From Vibrio splendidus (lineage in GTDB: Bacteria > Pseudomonadota > Gammaproteobacteria > Enterobacterales > Vibrionaceae): a stretch of DNA of 64,000 bases. How positions within the stretch are numbered: the first letter of the stretch is position 1; each line of letters starts with the position of its first letter. Positions 9,637-17,677 of this stretch are shown here, one piece after another. The stretch spans positions 186,001 to 250,000 of the forward strand of contig NZ_LNRF01000004.1 of the NCBI RefSeq assembly GCF_001557875.1, given 5' to 3'. Under the pieces are notes generated by a model. That model was not told the DNA's origin. It saw only the letters and a list, made by a program, of their open reading frames with translations, and did no database searches. The position numbers and the translations under genes were made by a program.

Positions 9637-10147
9637 TCATTACCTCACTTTGTGTATCTGGGGATTGTACTCCCTTCTGCACAAAATCAGCTAATTGATT
9701 TAACAAAGTTTTCATAGGGCTCGGCAATAAGTCCAAATCTACGCTATCCATCAAGTTTTTGACTTCTAAACCGAGCTCGGTATCGCCTTCAATAGACAGT
9801 CTACGTTGGAAGAAAAGCGTATCTGGGTCTTCTTTACGCCCTGCAATCAACACAAGATCATTAAGATTCCCGCTAAAGCTTACATCTTCAGCCACCTCTT
9901 TATCAGCTACAACTAGTTGCTCATTTTTGTAGCTAATACACCAACTTAACCCCATATCTTTTATTGAGACTTTAAGCCACTTGTCTTCTAAAAATTCAAA
10001 GTCACCGTCCTCTAAAGCTTCCTTAAAGACATTCTTAAGCGCCTCCAACAAGGCTCTTTTTTGTACTGTTTTAGGCAATAACTGGACTGGAGATCGCAAA
10101 ATTGATGCGGCATTTTGAACTAGTTGAGTGCGAATCTTGTTTATCAC
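9620..10147 (-). CDS. ubiT: Ubiquinone anaerobic biosynthesis accessory factor UbiT
   Basis: An SCP2-domain lipid-binding protein needed, with UbiU and UbiV, for O2-independent ubiquinone synthesis. The 175-residue form has DVSFSGNLNDLVLIAGRKEDPDTLFFQRRL and SIEGDTELGLEVKNLMD, close to the E. coli UbiT core. The GTG at 10147 is preferred over the ATG at 10189: GGA lies 8 bases before it, the ATG has no Shine-Dalgarno, and the length then fits E. coli (174). The ubiUV genes lie divergently beyond the c-di-GMP gene. Confidence 0.88.
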   Translation of the reverse strand: MINKIRTQLVQNAASILRSPVQLLPKTVQKRALLEALKNVFKEALEDGDFEFLEDKWLKVSIKDMGLSWCISYKNEQLVVADKEVAEDVSFSGNLNDLVLIAGRKEDPDTLFFQRRLSIEGDTELGLEVKNLMDSVDLDLLPSPMKTLLNQLADFVQKGVQSPDTQSEVMNAYSN

Positions 10148-10405
10148 GTGACTTATCCGTAACTTTGTCAATAATATGGAATACATCATAGATGATGTTG
10201 AGATCTCAGTTACTGTTATGTATCAAATTAACTTCTGTTTGATGCTCGACCTTTAATATCCTGAAAATCACAGTTATAGTAACTCAGGTAATGAGAATTA
10301 CAGCGGTTCGCTGCACTCACAGGTAAATATCGATAGCCACACAAAAAGTAATAAATATTTATCGATAGTGAATATTCAAGCTCTTGGAGAATTGGTAGTA
10401 CTTTG

Positions 10406-12445
10406 ATGCCTCCCCAGCAACTACAACATTGGTTTACCCAGCTAACTGCAAACAGTCCGTTCTTTTTTGCAGTACTTGATGCTCAACATAACTATTTTAT
10501 GGTGAATGAGCGTTACTGCGATATTGCTGGTTTGAGTCAAACAGAGCTTGTAGGCATGAATGACCGTCAAACATTGGGCGAGCAATTCTACCAGCACCTT
10601 AAACCTTACTATGAGCGTGCATTCAATGGCGAGACGATTGAGGCCGAAGTCACCCTCAACGAAACCGATCTCGATACCAGCCTTCACTTCAGCCTGTCTC
10701 CGCTGACCAATGGCAACAAAACTGACTACATTGTCTTTCACGCCTTCGACACATCAGAAAACCAAGTACTCGTCCGTTCTTTAGAAGAATCTGAAGCAAA
10801 ATTTCACAAACTATCTCACCTACTCCCAGACGGGTTACTGCTCGTTGAAAGTGACTACATCTTGTCATCCAACCCCGCTGCAGCGCGCTTGCTTGGCTTT
10901 AACTCCACCATAGAGTTAATTGGCGAAGAGTTGGGACGCCTATTTATCGATGAACAAACCAAAACAGTCTTCAATAATAACCTCAGCTCTATTATTTCTG
11001 AGTCTGGTTTGGTTTGCTTAACGGGTGCCCGATGTGGCTTTGAACGTAAGGTTCAGCTCAACATCGACTCTACCACCGTTCTTGGAAGTAACACTCAGTT
11101 GGTGCTTATTCAAGACGCACAAGAAACCGCAAAACAATATACATCGGCAAACAGTGAAGATGCCTACATCGATGCACTGACCAAGCTCTACAACCGAGTT
11201 GGATTTACTAAGCGTCTTGAGCAATTCATTCACAACGATACGCCGGTTGTAATGCTCTACTTAGACATTGATAATTTTAAGAATATCAATGACTCACTTG
11301 GTCATCACATCGGTGACAAAGTGATTAAAGAGGTCGCCTCACGCCTTAAACGCTTACTGCCTCGTAAAGCCGTGATTGGCCATTTAGGCGGTGATGAATT
11401 TGGTATTATCCTGCCAGAACCCGAACATCAGCGAACACCTGAAATGCTCGCTGAAAAGATCATTTCCCTGATCAATCAACCTTTCGATCTTCACCATTTT
11501 AGTAAGCGCTTAGCCTGCTCGATTGGTAGTGTGAGCTTTCCTCAAGATGGTACTGATGCTCGTATCTTGCTGCAAAATGCAGACACAGCAATGTATGAAG
11601 CCAAAGATCGTGGTCGCAATCGTCTAATCAAGTTCAACGAACAGATGAACAAAGAAGCGCGTATGCGACTGTGGCTGGAGATTGAACTACAAAAAGCGCT
11701 GCAACAGAATGGACTTGAGGTTTGGTATCAACCTAAGGTAAACGCACGAGATTTCACCATCAACGGCGCTGAAGCTCTAGTTCGTTGGAAACATCCTGTA
11801 GAGGGTTATATTAGTCCAGCGGCGTTCATCCCTGTAGCGGAACGAGCCGGCCTTATCGAACAACTTGGTCGTGTGGTTATGCGCGAAGTATTTGCTACGG
11901 TTAAGCGCTGGAAGATGCAGGGAATTCTCCCTGGTCGTGTAGCAATCAACCTTTCTCCTGAACAGTTTGGTAACCCTAAGCTGATTGATTACATGGAAAA
12001 GCTGCTGCGTTCGACAGAACTTGACCCAAGTGCGATTACATTTGAGCTGACGGAAAGCGCGGTGATGAGCGATAGTGAACACACACTTCAAATGCTTAAC
12101 GCAATCAAGAAACTCGGCTTTGCGTTATCTATTGATGATTTCGGTACGGGTTACTCATCACTGTCTTACCTAGCTCGCTTCCCAATTGATGAGCTTAAGA
12201 TAGACCGTGCTTTCATCTCTGATATCGATAAGCTACCAAAGCAAATTACTGTAATTGAAAACATCATCAACCTTGGTAAGTCTCTCGATTTAACCGTGGT
12301 AGCTGAAGGTGTAGAAACCAGTGAGCAAGCGACTCTACTGTCTAACCTCAATTGTAGTTCGATTCAAGGCTTTCACTTCTACCGCCCTCAACCAAAACAA
12401 GATGTCGAAGAGCTATTTGCCCAAAATCGTCGCCATAAGAACTAA
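10406..12445 (+). CDS. rocS: PAS-GGDEF-EAL c-di-GMP signalling protein (RocS-type)
   Basis: A soluble 679-residue protein with no clear membrane segment. PAS-like sensory modules occupy residues ~1-125 and ~130-235. A GGDEF domain (~250-410) carries an intact GGDEF in HLGGDEFGI, and an EAL domain (~425-670) an intact EAL in GAEALVRWKHP and DDFGTGYSSLSYL. Both catalytic motifs are complete, so it could make or hydrolyse c-di-GMP. The V. cholerae counterpart at this locus, RocS, behaves as a phosphodiesterase affecting motility and rugosity. The ATG at 10406 follows a TTG; no strong Shine-Dalgarno marks either. The symbol rests on locus and architecture. Confidence 0.82.
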   Translation: MPPQQLQHWFTQLTANSPFFFAVLDAQHNYFMVNERYCDIAGLSQTELVGMNDRQTLGEQFYQHLKPYYERAFNGETIEAEVTLNETDLDTSLHFSLSPLTNGNKTDYIVFHAFDTSENQVLVRSLEESEAKFHKLSHLLPDGLLLVESDYILSSNPAAARLLGFNSTIELIGEELGRLFIDEQTKTVFNNNLSSIISESGLVCLTGARCGFERKVQLNIDSTTVLGSNTQLVLIQDAQETAKQYTSANSEDAYIDALTKLYNRVGFTKRLEQFIHNDTPVVMLYLDIDNFKNINDSLGHHIGDKVIKEVASRLKRLLPRKAVIGHLGGDEFGIILPEPEHQRTPEMLAEKIISLINQPFDLHHFSKRLACSIGSVSFPQDGTDARILLQNADTAMYEAKDRGRNRLIKFNEQMNKEARMRLWLEIELQKALQQNGLEVWYQPKVNARDFTINGAEALVRWKHPVEGYISPAAFIPVAERAGLIEQLGRVVMREVFATVKRWKMQGILPGRVAINLSPEQFGNPKLIDYMEKLLRSTELDPSAITFELTESAVMSDSEHTLQMLNAIKKLGFALSIDDFGTGYSSLSYLARFPIDELKIDRAFISDIDKLPKQITVIENIINLGKSLDLTVVAEGVETSEQATLLSNLNCSSIQGFHFYRPQPKQDVEELFAQNRRHKN

Positions 12446-12622
12446 CTAGCCGATTCAAATATCTCACGTTCAAGCTAAGCCAACATGTAAAACGGTCACT
12501 CGTCAGTACCTCAAACGGAGTAAAAGCAGATTTATCCATCTAAACCTGCCTTACATCAATTCCGTCATTCATAATTCTTCATAAAATGCCCGCTTCAACT
12601 TAATTCTACTGGTAGTGAGCAA

Positions 12623-13636
12623 ATGGAACTCTTATGCCCAGCGGGTAACTTACCTGCTTTGAAAACCGCCATTGATTGCGGTGCGGATGCTGTCTATATC
12701 GGATTCAAAGACGATACCAATGCCCGACACTTTGCAGGCCTAAACTTTGCGGGTAAAAAGCTCGATCGTGCTGTGCAGTATGTACATGACCACAACAAGA
12801 AAATTCATGTTGCTCTAAATACGTTTGCCCACCCAAATGGCTTCGACCGTTGGACCAATGCCGTAGACAACGCCGCTGCACTGGGTGTTGATGCGCTGAT
12901 CATCGCAGACATCGCTGTGCTTGAGTACGCTGCAAACAAATATCCAGATCTAGAACTGCACCTATCGGTACAAGCATCTGCGACCAATGCGGCGGCTATC
13001 GACTTCTACCACAAAAACTTCAACGTTAAACGTGTCGTATTGCCGCGTGTGTTGTCGATTCATCAGGTCAAACAGCTTTCTCGTAATATCACTTCTGACG
13101 TTGACCTTGAAGTATTCGCTTTTGGTAGCTTGTGTATCATGGCAGAAGGCCGTTGCTACCTCTCTTCATACATGACGGGCGAATCACCAAACACAGTGGG
13201 CGCTTGTTCTCCTGCGAAATACGTTCGCTGGCAAGAAACAGAAACGGGCCTAGAGTCTCGCTTGAATGAGATCCTTATCGATAAGTACGTGGCAGGTGAG
13301 AACGCTGGCTACCCAACGCTGTGTAAAGGCCGCTTTGAAGCAGAGATCGACGGTGAACGTAAGCGCTATCACGCACTTGAAGAGCCAACCAGCCTCAACA
13401 CACTATCCATGTTGCCTGAGCTTTTCGCTGCAAACGTTGCCTCAGTGAAGATTGAAGGTCGCCAACGCAGCCCTGCTTATGTCGAGCAAGTAACTCGTAC
13501 TTGGCGAGCTGCTATCGATCGCTACTTAGCGAACCCAGAACAATACCAAGTTGAACAAGCTTGGAATGCGACACTGGCGAATGTATCTGAAGGTACACAA
13601 ACCACGCTTGGCGCTTATCACCGTAAATGGCAATAG
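12623..13636 (+). CDS. ubiU: O2-independent ubiquinone hydroxylase subunit UbiU (U32 family)
   Basis: UbiU pairs with UbiV to hydroxylate the ubiquinone ring using prephenate instead of O2; each carries a [4Fe-4S] cluster. The 337 residues begin MELLCPAGNLPALKTAIDCGADAVY and keep the cysteine set: Cys in FGSLCIMAEGRC, in GACSPAKY and in LCKGRF. These are U32 'peptidase' family hallmarks, though not a protease. It is followed 18 bp later by ubiV. FNR control is known in E. coli; no convincing FNR box was found in the 177 bp upstream. Confidence 0.93.
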   Translation: MELLCPAGNLPALKTAIDCGADAVYIGFKDDTNARHFAGLNFAGKKLDRAVQYVHDHNKKIHVALNTFAHPNGFDRWTNAVDNAAALGVDALIIADIAVLEYAANKYPDLELHLSVQASATNAAAIDFYHKNFNVKRVVLPRVLSIHQVKQLSRNITSDVDLEVFAFGSLCIMAEGRCYLSSYMTGESPNTVGACSPAKYVRWQETETGLESRLNEILIDKYVAGENAGYPTLCKGRFEAEIDGERKRYHALEEPTSLNTLSMLPELFAANVASVKIEGRQRSPAYVEQVTRTWRAAIDRYLANPEQYQVEQAWNATLANVSEGTQTTLGAYHRKWQ

Positions 13637-13654
13637 AGCCAAATGGAGAACTCA

Positions 13655-14533
13655 ATGAAATACGCATTAGGCCCTCTACTTTATTTTTGGCCAAAACAAG
13701 ACGTTGAAAGCTTCTATGAGCAAGCGAAATCAAGCTCTGCTGACATCATCTACCTAGGTGAAGCTGTATGTTCAAAGCGTCGAGAGATGAAAGCGAAACA
13801 CTGGATGGACATTGCTAAAGAACTGTCTGCTTCCGGTAAACAAGTTGTACTCTCGACTATGGCATTGCTAGAAGCGCCAAGCGAAGTCAACATCATGAAG
13901 AAGTACATCGATAATGGTGACTTTGCGATCGAAGCCAATGATGTATCTGCAATTCAACTAGCTAGCGAAAGCAAAGTACCTTTCGTGGTTGGCCCTGCAG
14001 TAAACACATATAACGCACGCACACTGAACCTGTTCTTGAAACAAGGTATGACGCGTTGGTGTATGCCGGTTGAGCTTTCTCGCGAATGGCTAAGCAACGT
14101 AATGACACAGTGCGAAGAGCTGAACATCCGCAACAAATTCGAAGTAGAAGTATTTAGCCACGGCTATCTACCGCTTGCTTACTCGGCTCGCTGCTTTACA
14201 GCTCGCGCAGAAAACAAAGCTAAAGACGATTGCGAAACCTGCTGTATCAAGTACCCAACAGGGCTACAAGTAGAAAGCCAAGAAGGCCAATCAGTATTCA
14301 ACCTTAATGGTATCCAGACACAATCAGGCTACTGCTACAACCTAGTCAATGATTTGCCAAACATGCACGACCTGGTTGATGTGGTTCGTTTAAGCCCTCT
14401 CGGTATCGATACCTTCTCTGAAATCAATAACTTCAGAGCAAACGAGCAAGGCCAAAAACCGATGAAGATTGAAAGCCGCCAATGTAATGGTTACTGGCAT
14501 CAGCTTGCTGGTTTAGACGTTAAGAACATCTAG
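13655..14533 (+). CDS. ubiV: O2-independent ubiquinone hydroxylase subunit UbiV (U32 family)
   Basis: The partner of UbiU, 292 residues, beginning MKYALGPLLYFWPKQDVESFY as in other UbiV. The cluster cysteines are seen in ARCFTARAENKAKDDCETCC. An ATG four codons upstream exists, but GGAG lies 7 bases before the chosen ATG and the family start agrees. It forms an operon with ubiU, ending at a bidirectional terminator. Confidence 0.93.
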   Translation: MKYALGPLLYFWPKQDVESFYEQAKSSSADIIYLGEAVCSKRREMKAKHWMDIAKELSASGKQVVLSTMALLEAPSEVNIMKKYIDNGDFAIEANDVSAIQLASESKVPFVVGPAVNTYNARTLNLFLKQGMTRWCMPVELSREWLSNVMTQCEELNIRNKFEVEVFSHGYLPLAYSARCFTARAENKAKDDCETCCIKYPTGLQVESQEGQSVFNLNGIQTQSGYCYNLVNDLPNMHDLVDVVRLSPLGIDTFSEINNFRANEQGQKPMKIESRQCNGYWHQLAGLDVKNI

Positions 14534-14564
14534 TTCTTCGCATTGGACTAACCAGCAACAGATA

Positions 14565-14596
14565 CAAAAAAGGTCTAGCATTCGCTAGACCTTTTT
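14565..14596. terminator. Bidirectional terminator between ubiV and the MATE gene
   Basis: AGGTCTAGC-ATTC-GCTAGACCT is a perfect 9-bp stem with a 4-base loop, flanked by A6 on one side and T5 on the other. It can end both convergent transcripts. Confidence 0.92.
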
Positions 14597-14618
14597 AATT
14601 CGACTTAAGAAACACGAC

Positions 14619-15956
14619 CTATGCCGTCGCTGTTTCCATCGGCGAGGCATCGAGCTTCTTTAGATCTTTGTAGAGCATTACCATCACCACCACACTTAGC
14701 GCGATGTTAGACAGTGGGTACGCAATCCAGATCCCCGGCACACCATACAACTTAGGCATAATGTACAAGAAAGGCAGTTGGATAAGCATATTACCTATCG
14801 TCACAAACATCGCTTTGCTGCCCTTGTTCACTGCTTGATAGTAAGCTCCTGCTACTACCAAGAAGCCATCCAGCGCCAGTGCAAACATGTGAAGTCGAAT
14901 ACCCAACACGGTGTACTCAACTAGCTGAGGTTCGTCTGAGTTAAATACTGATACAAACTCACGTGGGAACGCGTTCAGAAGTAACACGAACGCTATACCA
15001 ATCAATACCGAACTCATCATCGCAATCTTAAGTAGCTTACGGATGTTCGCTTGGTTACGCGCGCCATGGTTGTAACTCACCAAAGGTTGCATACCGTTAG
15101 CGATACCTTCAGCTGTGAGATAATAAACCGTCACGATGTAGCCCAAAATCGCGTAAGCGCCAATCATCAACTGGTCGCCATATTGGGAGAACAACGCATT
15201 GTGCAGCGCCACCATCATCGAACCATAAGCGTACATAAAGAAGCTTGATGTACCAATGGCGAAGATTTGTGGAATCACATCGAGCTTCAGTCTCAACTCA
15301 TTCCAACGTAAACGTAGGTTTGCTCGACGTGAGAAGAAGTAAGCCAAGCCGAGACCCGTTACCACAAACTGGGCAATCGCTGTTGCTAATGCCGCACCCA
15401 TCAACTCCCAACCATATAGGGCGATAAACAGGTAATCGAGTACGATGTTAATTACCGCACCAACGATCATCAGTATGGTGGCGAGATTAGGACTGTCATC
15501 ATTGCGCAGTAAAAACGGCATCGCGATCGAACCTAGCGTGAAGACACCTGCACCAATCAGAATGTGTAAGTATTGCAGACCAAGCTCATACACTCGCCCT
15601 TCAGCACCCTGCCAAAGCAAGAAGTTATCAGCAAACAAAAACAGCAATCCCGAAACAATAGGCGTGATCGCTAACAGCAAGGTTAAACCCGTTGCTAAGA
15701 TCTGCTTAGCGCCTTGAGTATCTTTTTCACCTTGGCGAATCGAGACCAGCGCACCTGTGCCCACACCCACCAACATACCAATACCGAGAATCGAACCAAT
15801 CACAGGCCACGCAACATTGATACCTGCAAGCCCATCAGCCCCCACATAGCGGCCAATGAAGATGCCATCCACCACTTGATACAGGCCATTAACCAACATG
15901 GCCGCCACGGTAGGGATTGTGTATCGCCAAAACTGGCGACTAATTGAGTTACTCAT
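14619..15956 (-). CDS. MATE family multidrug efflux transporter
   Basis: An inner-membrane antiporter of 445 residues with about 12 hydrophobic segments in two homologous halves (VVDGIFIGRYVGADGLAGIN in the first; YAILGYIVTVYYLTAEGIANGMQPLVSYNHGARN in the second, here cited as one stretch around residues 270-310). It resembles the VmrA/YPO-type branch more than NorM. Substrates cannot be predicted. A MarR-type regulator lies 89 bp upstream on the same strand, and a near-perfect palindrome matching the regulator's own operator sits 56-76 bp before this start, so drug-responsive repression is likely. Confidence 0.9.
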   Translation of the reverse strand: MSNSISRQFWRYTIPTVAAMLVNGLYQVVDGIFIGRYVGADGLAGINVAWPVIGSILGIGMLVGVGTGALVSIRQGEKDTQGAKQILATGLTLLLAITPIVSGLLFLFADNFLLWQGAEGRVYELGLQYLHILIGAGVFTLGSIAMPFLLRNDDSPNLATILMIVGAVINIVLDYLFIALYGWELMGAALATAIAQFVVTGLGLAYFFSRRANLRLRWNELRLKLDVIPQIFAIGTSSFFMYAYGSMMVALHNALFSQYGDQLMIGAYAILGYIVTVYYLTAEGIANGMQPLVSYNHGARNQANIRKLLKIAMMSSVLIGIAFVLLLNAFPREFVSVFNSDEPQLVEYTVLGIRLHMFALALDGFLVVAGAYYQAVNKGSKAMFVTIGNMLIQLPFLYIMPKLYGVPGIWIAYPLSNIALSVVVMVMLYKDLKKLDASPMETATA

Positions 15957-16011
15957 TTCTTACTCTACTTTCATTTGTGAGTCGCATATCAACAAGATAT
16001 GACTCGAAAAA

Positions 16012-16032
16012 TTAGTTAACAAAGCTAACTAA
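16012..16032. promoter_or_regulatory. Candidate MarR operator before the MATE gene
   Basis: TTAGTTAAC-AAA-GCTAACTAA is an inverted repeat with a single mismatched pair. It shares the TTAGTTA/TAACTAA arms and 3-bp AAx spacer with the palindrome before the marR-type gene. It lies between the regulator's stop and the pump's start. Confidence 0.72.
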
Positions 16033-16045
16033 ATATCTAAATTAT

Positions 16046-16453
16046 TTACTTCAAAGCCTTATTTAATAATAGGTTTAGTTGTTGAGATTCTTGCTCAGAC
16101 AAACGACTTTCCAGTACCTGTGCCATAACCTGATAGATCTTACTTTCTTCTTCCAAACCCACTTCTGCTTTATTGGTCAGTACTACTAGCTTAGATCTAG
16201 CATCTTCGAGCGAAGCTTTACGTTCAACAAGGCCCTTTCTCTCAAGCCTCTGAACCATTGTGGTCGCTGAAGGCTTGGTGACTTGCATCTCTATCGCAAG
16301 ATCAGTTAATCGGATCGGTTCAGGAGAGGCTTGAATAACCTTCAAATAGTCATACTCATTGAAGCTCAATTGACAAATAGGCTCTTCATTTACCTGAGTT
16401 CGCCATATCTTAGAGGCGAAGCGCTCAATCTTTTCTAAATTCTGGTTCAGCAT
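16046..16453 (-). CDS. MarR family transcriptional regulator
   Basis: A winged-helix repressor of about 135 residues. The DNA-binding part runs LTDLAIEMQVTKPSATTMVQRLERKGLVERKAS (around residues 55-87), followed by the wing DARSKLVVLT and a C-terminal dimerisation helix. Three in-frame ATGs (16477, 16459, 16453) compete; 16453 is chosen because GGA lies 5 bases before it and because the palindrome abutting 16477 leaves no ribosome site. It probably represses itself and the downstream MATE pump. The inducing ligand is unknown. Confidence 0.85.
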   Translation of the reverse strand: MLNQNLEKIERFASKIWRTQVNEEPICQLSFNEYDYLKVIQASPEPIRLTDLAIEMQVTKPSATTMVQRLERKGLVERKASLEDARSKLVVLTNKAEVGLEEESKIYQVMAQVLESRLSEQESQQLNLLLNKALK

Positions 16454-16479
16454 ACTCATCCAATCAAAGAACAACATTT

Positions 16480-16496
16480 AGTTAGCAAGGCTAACT
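16480..16496. promoter_or_regulatory. Candidate MarR autoregulatory operator
   Basis: AGTTAGC-AAG-GCTAACT is a perfect 7-bp inverted repeat with a 3-bp spacer. It lies just downstream of the predicted -10 of the regulator gene, where a bound repressor would block transcription. Confidence 0.75.
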
Positions 16497-16499
16497 ATT

Positions 16500-16528
16500 T
16501 TAGTATTGTTTAATTAAAAAGCAATCAA
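16500..16528 (-). promoter_or_regulatory. Predicted promoter of the marR-type gene
   Basis: Read on the minus strand, TTGATT (16528-16523) and TACTAA (16505-16500) are separated by 17 bp; an alternative -10, TAAAAT, lies 3 bp further on. The match is moderate. The poly-C/G tract begins 7 bp upstream of the -35. Confidence 0.45.
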
Positions 16529-16535
16529 AAATGAG

Positions 16536-16549
16536 CCCCCCCCCCCCCC
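16536..16549. repeat. Homopolymer tract of 14 C
   Basis: Fourteen consecutive C on the plus strand lie in the intergenic space between nlpI and the marR-type gene. Tracts of this length are rare in an AT-leaning genome and slip easily during replication and during sequencing, so the exact count may vary or be wrong. Confidence 0.9.
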
Positions 16550-16581
16550 TGTTTATAAAAAAAGAGCATAAAAAAGAGCAT

Positions 16582-16608
16582 AAAAAAACCGCTGACAGGC
16601 AGCGGCTT
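16582..16608 (-). terminator. Rho-independent terminator after nlpI
   Basis: On the minus strand CCGCTG and CAGCGG form a stem with a 5-base loop (extended by A-T pairs), followed by TTTTTTT. It lies 22 bp past the nlpI stop. A 12-bp AAAAAAGAGCAT direct repeat lies just beyond it. Confidence 0.88.
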
Positions 16609-16629
16609 TTCGGAATCAAGATGTATAGC

Positions 16630-17553
16630 TTACTTAGCGTTAGCTTCTTCTTCGGCCTCTGCCAACTTAACTTGCGCTAAGTGCTCGGCTTTAAGCGTAG
16701 TGAAAATACGACTTAGCTCTAAGAAAGAGTAGCGGTGCTCTACATATTCATACACGTTGAAAGACACTGACAACTTGTATAAAGAGATCGCATTCGCGTA
16801 GTCACCATTCATGTGGTAACGCTTAGCAAGGTAAAAGTATGTCTCTGTTAGGCGCTGCGCAAGTAAAGTGTTATCACGAGTACCGGTCAAAATCGCCTTG
16901 AAAGCCTGCTCTTCAGTAATGTCATCAAGCATAATCGCGACTAATACCCAGCCCCACTGCTCATCACGGCTCTCGTAACGTTTTTGTAAATCAAGCTTAG
17001 CTTGCTCTGGCGTGAGCTCATGCTGAATGATGTACAACCATAGAGCACGAAACGGATCGCTCGGATCATCGGCGTAGTGCTTCATCATTTCTTCGTTAGC
17101 TAAGTCGTAACGCTCGCCATAATAAAGCGCGATAGAGCGGTTTCTTTCTGCGTAAGAGTTTGCAGGATCAAGCTCTAACGTAGAATCAAAAGATTCATAA
17201 GCCGCATCAAACTCCCCTACCTGCGTAAAGTAAACACCCAAAAGGTTGAAGATATCAGGTTGAGCAGGATTCAATGAAAGAGATTGGTTGAAGTCGAGAC
17301 GCGCTAGATCACGCAGACCAACACTGTCGTAGTAATTACCACGTTCAAACAGCATCTTAGCTCGAACTTCATCGTTCAAATCTGGGCGCTGTAATAACTG
17401 ACTAAGACGTGCAATTTGAACTTCTTGCTGAACGCTTGGTTGCAGTGGCACAGCCATCGGTGGATAAACCCAACGTGAGGTGTTATCTGATGTTGTCGCA
17501 CAACCTGTTAGTACAAGCAGTAAACACATACTCGCGGTTTGAAACCATTTCAC
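16630..17553 (-). CDS. nlpI: Lipoprotein NlpI
   Basis: An outer-membrane lipoprotein with tetratricopeptide repeats. In E. coli it brings substrates such as MepS to the protease Prc and tunes peptidoglycan hydrolysis. The signal peptide ends in the lipobox LTGC, with the lipidated Cys at residue 18. TPR units are visible around residues 75-165 (for example DIFNLLGVYFTQVGEFDAAY). Length 307 is close to the E. coli protein (294). It follows pnp, its usual partner, beyond a terminator. Confidence 0.94.
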   Translation of the reverse strand: MKWFQTASMCLLLVLTGCATTSDNTSRWVYPPMAVPLQPSVQQEVQIARLSQLLQRPDLNDEVRAKMLFERGNYYDSVGLRDLARLDFNQSLSLNPAQPDIFNLLGVYFTQVGEFDAAYESFDSTLELDPANSYAERNRSIALYYGERYDLANEEMMKHYADDPSDPFRALWLYIIQHELTPEQAKLDLQKRYESRDEQWGWVLVAIMLDDITEEQAFKAILTGTRDNTLLAQRLTETYFYLAKRYHMNGDYANAISLYKLSVSFNVYEYVEHRYSFLELSRIFTTLKAEHLAQVKLAEAEEEANAK

Positions 17554-17580
17554 AAATAATTACTCCTGTTATGACCGCAA

Positions 17581-17612
17581 TAAAAAAGGGGAGCGATATG
17601 CTCCCCTTTATA
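17581..17612 (-). terminator. Rho-independent terminator after pnp
   Basis: AAAGGGGAGC and GCTCCCCTTT form a perfect stem around GATAT; on the minus strand it continues into a T6 tract. Some read-through into nlpI is likely, as nlpI begins 28 bp later. Confidence 0.88.
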
Positions 17613-17677
17613 ACATGCTTTGTTGACGATGGGTTAGAAATCACTAAAAAGCGATATCACCATCGACACACTGAGAA

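Noticed and set aside
10190..10402. FNR box for ubiT in the divergent gap
   Set aside because: No TTGAT-N4-ATCAA-like site with both halves was found, although anaerobic control is expected.
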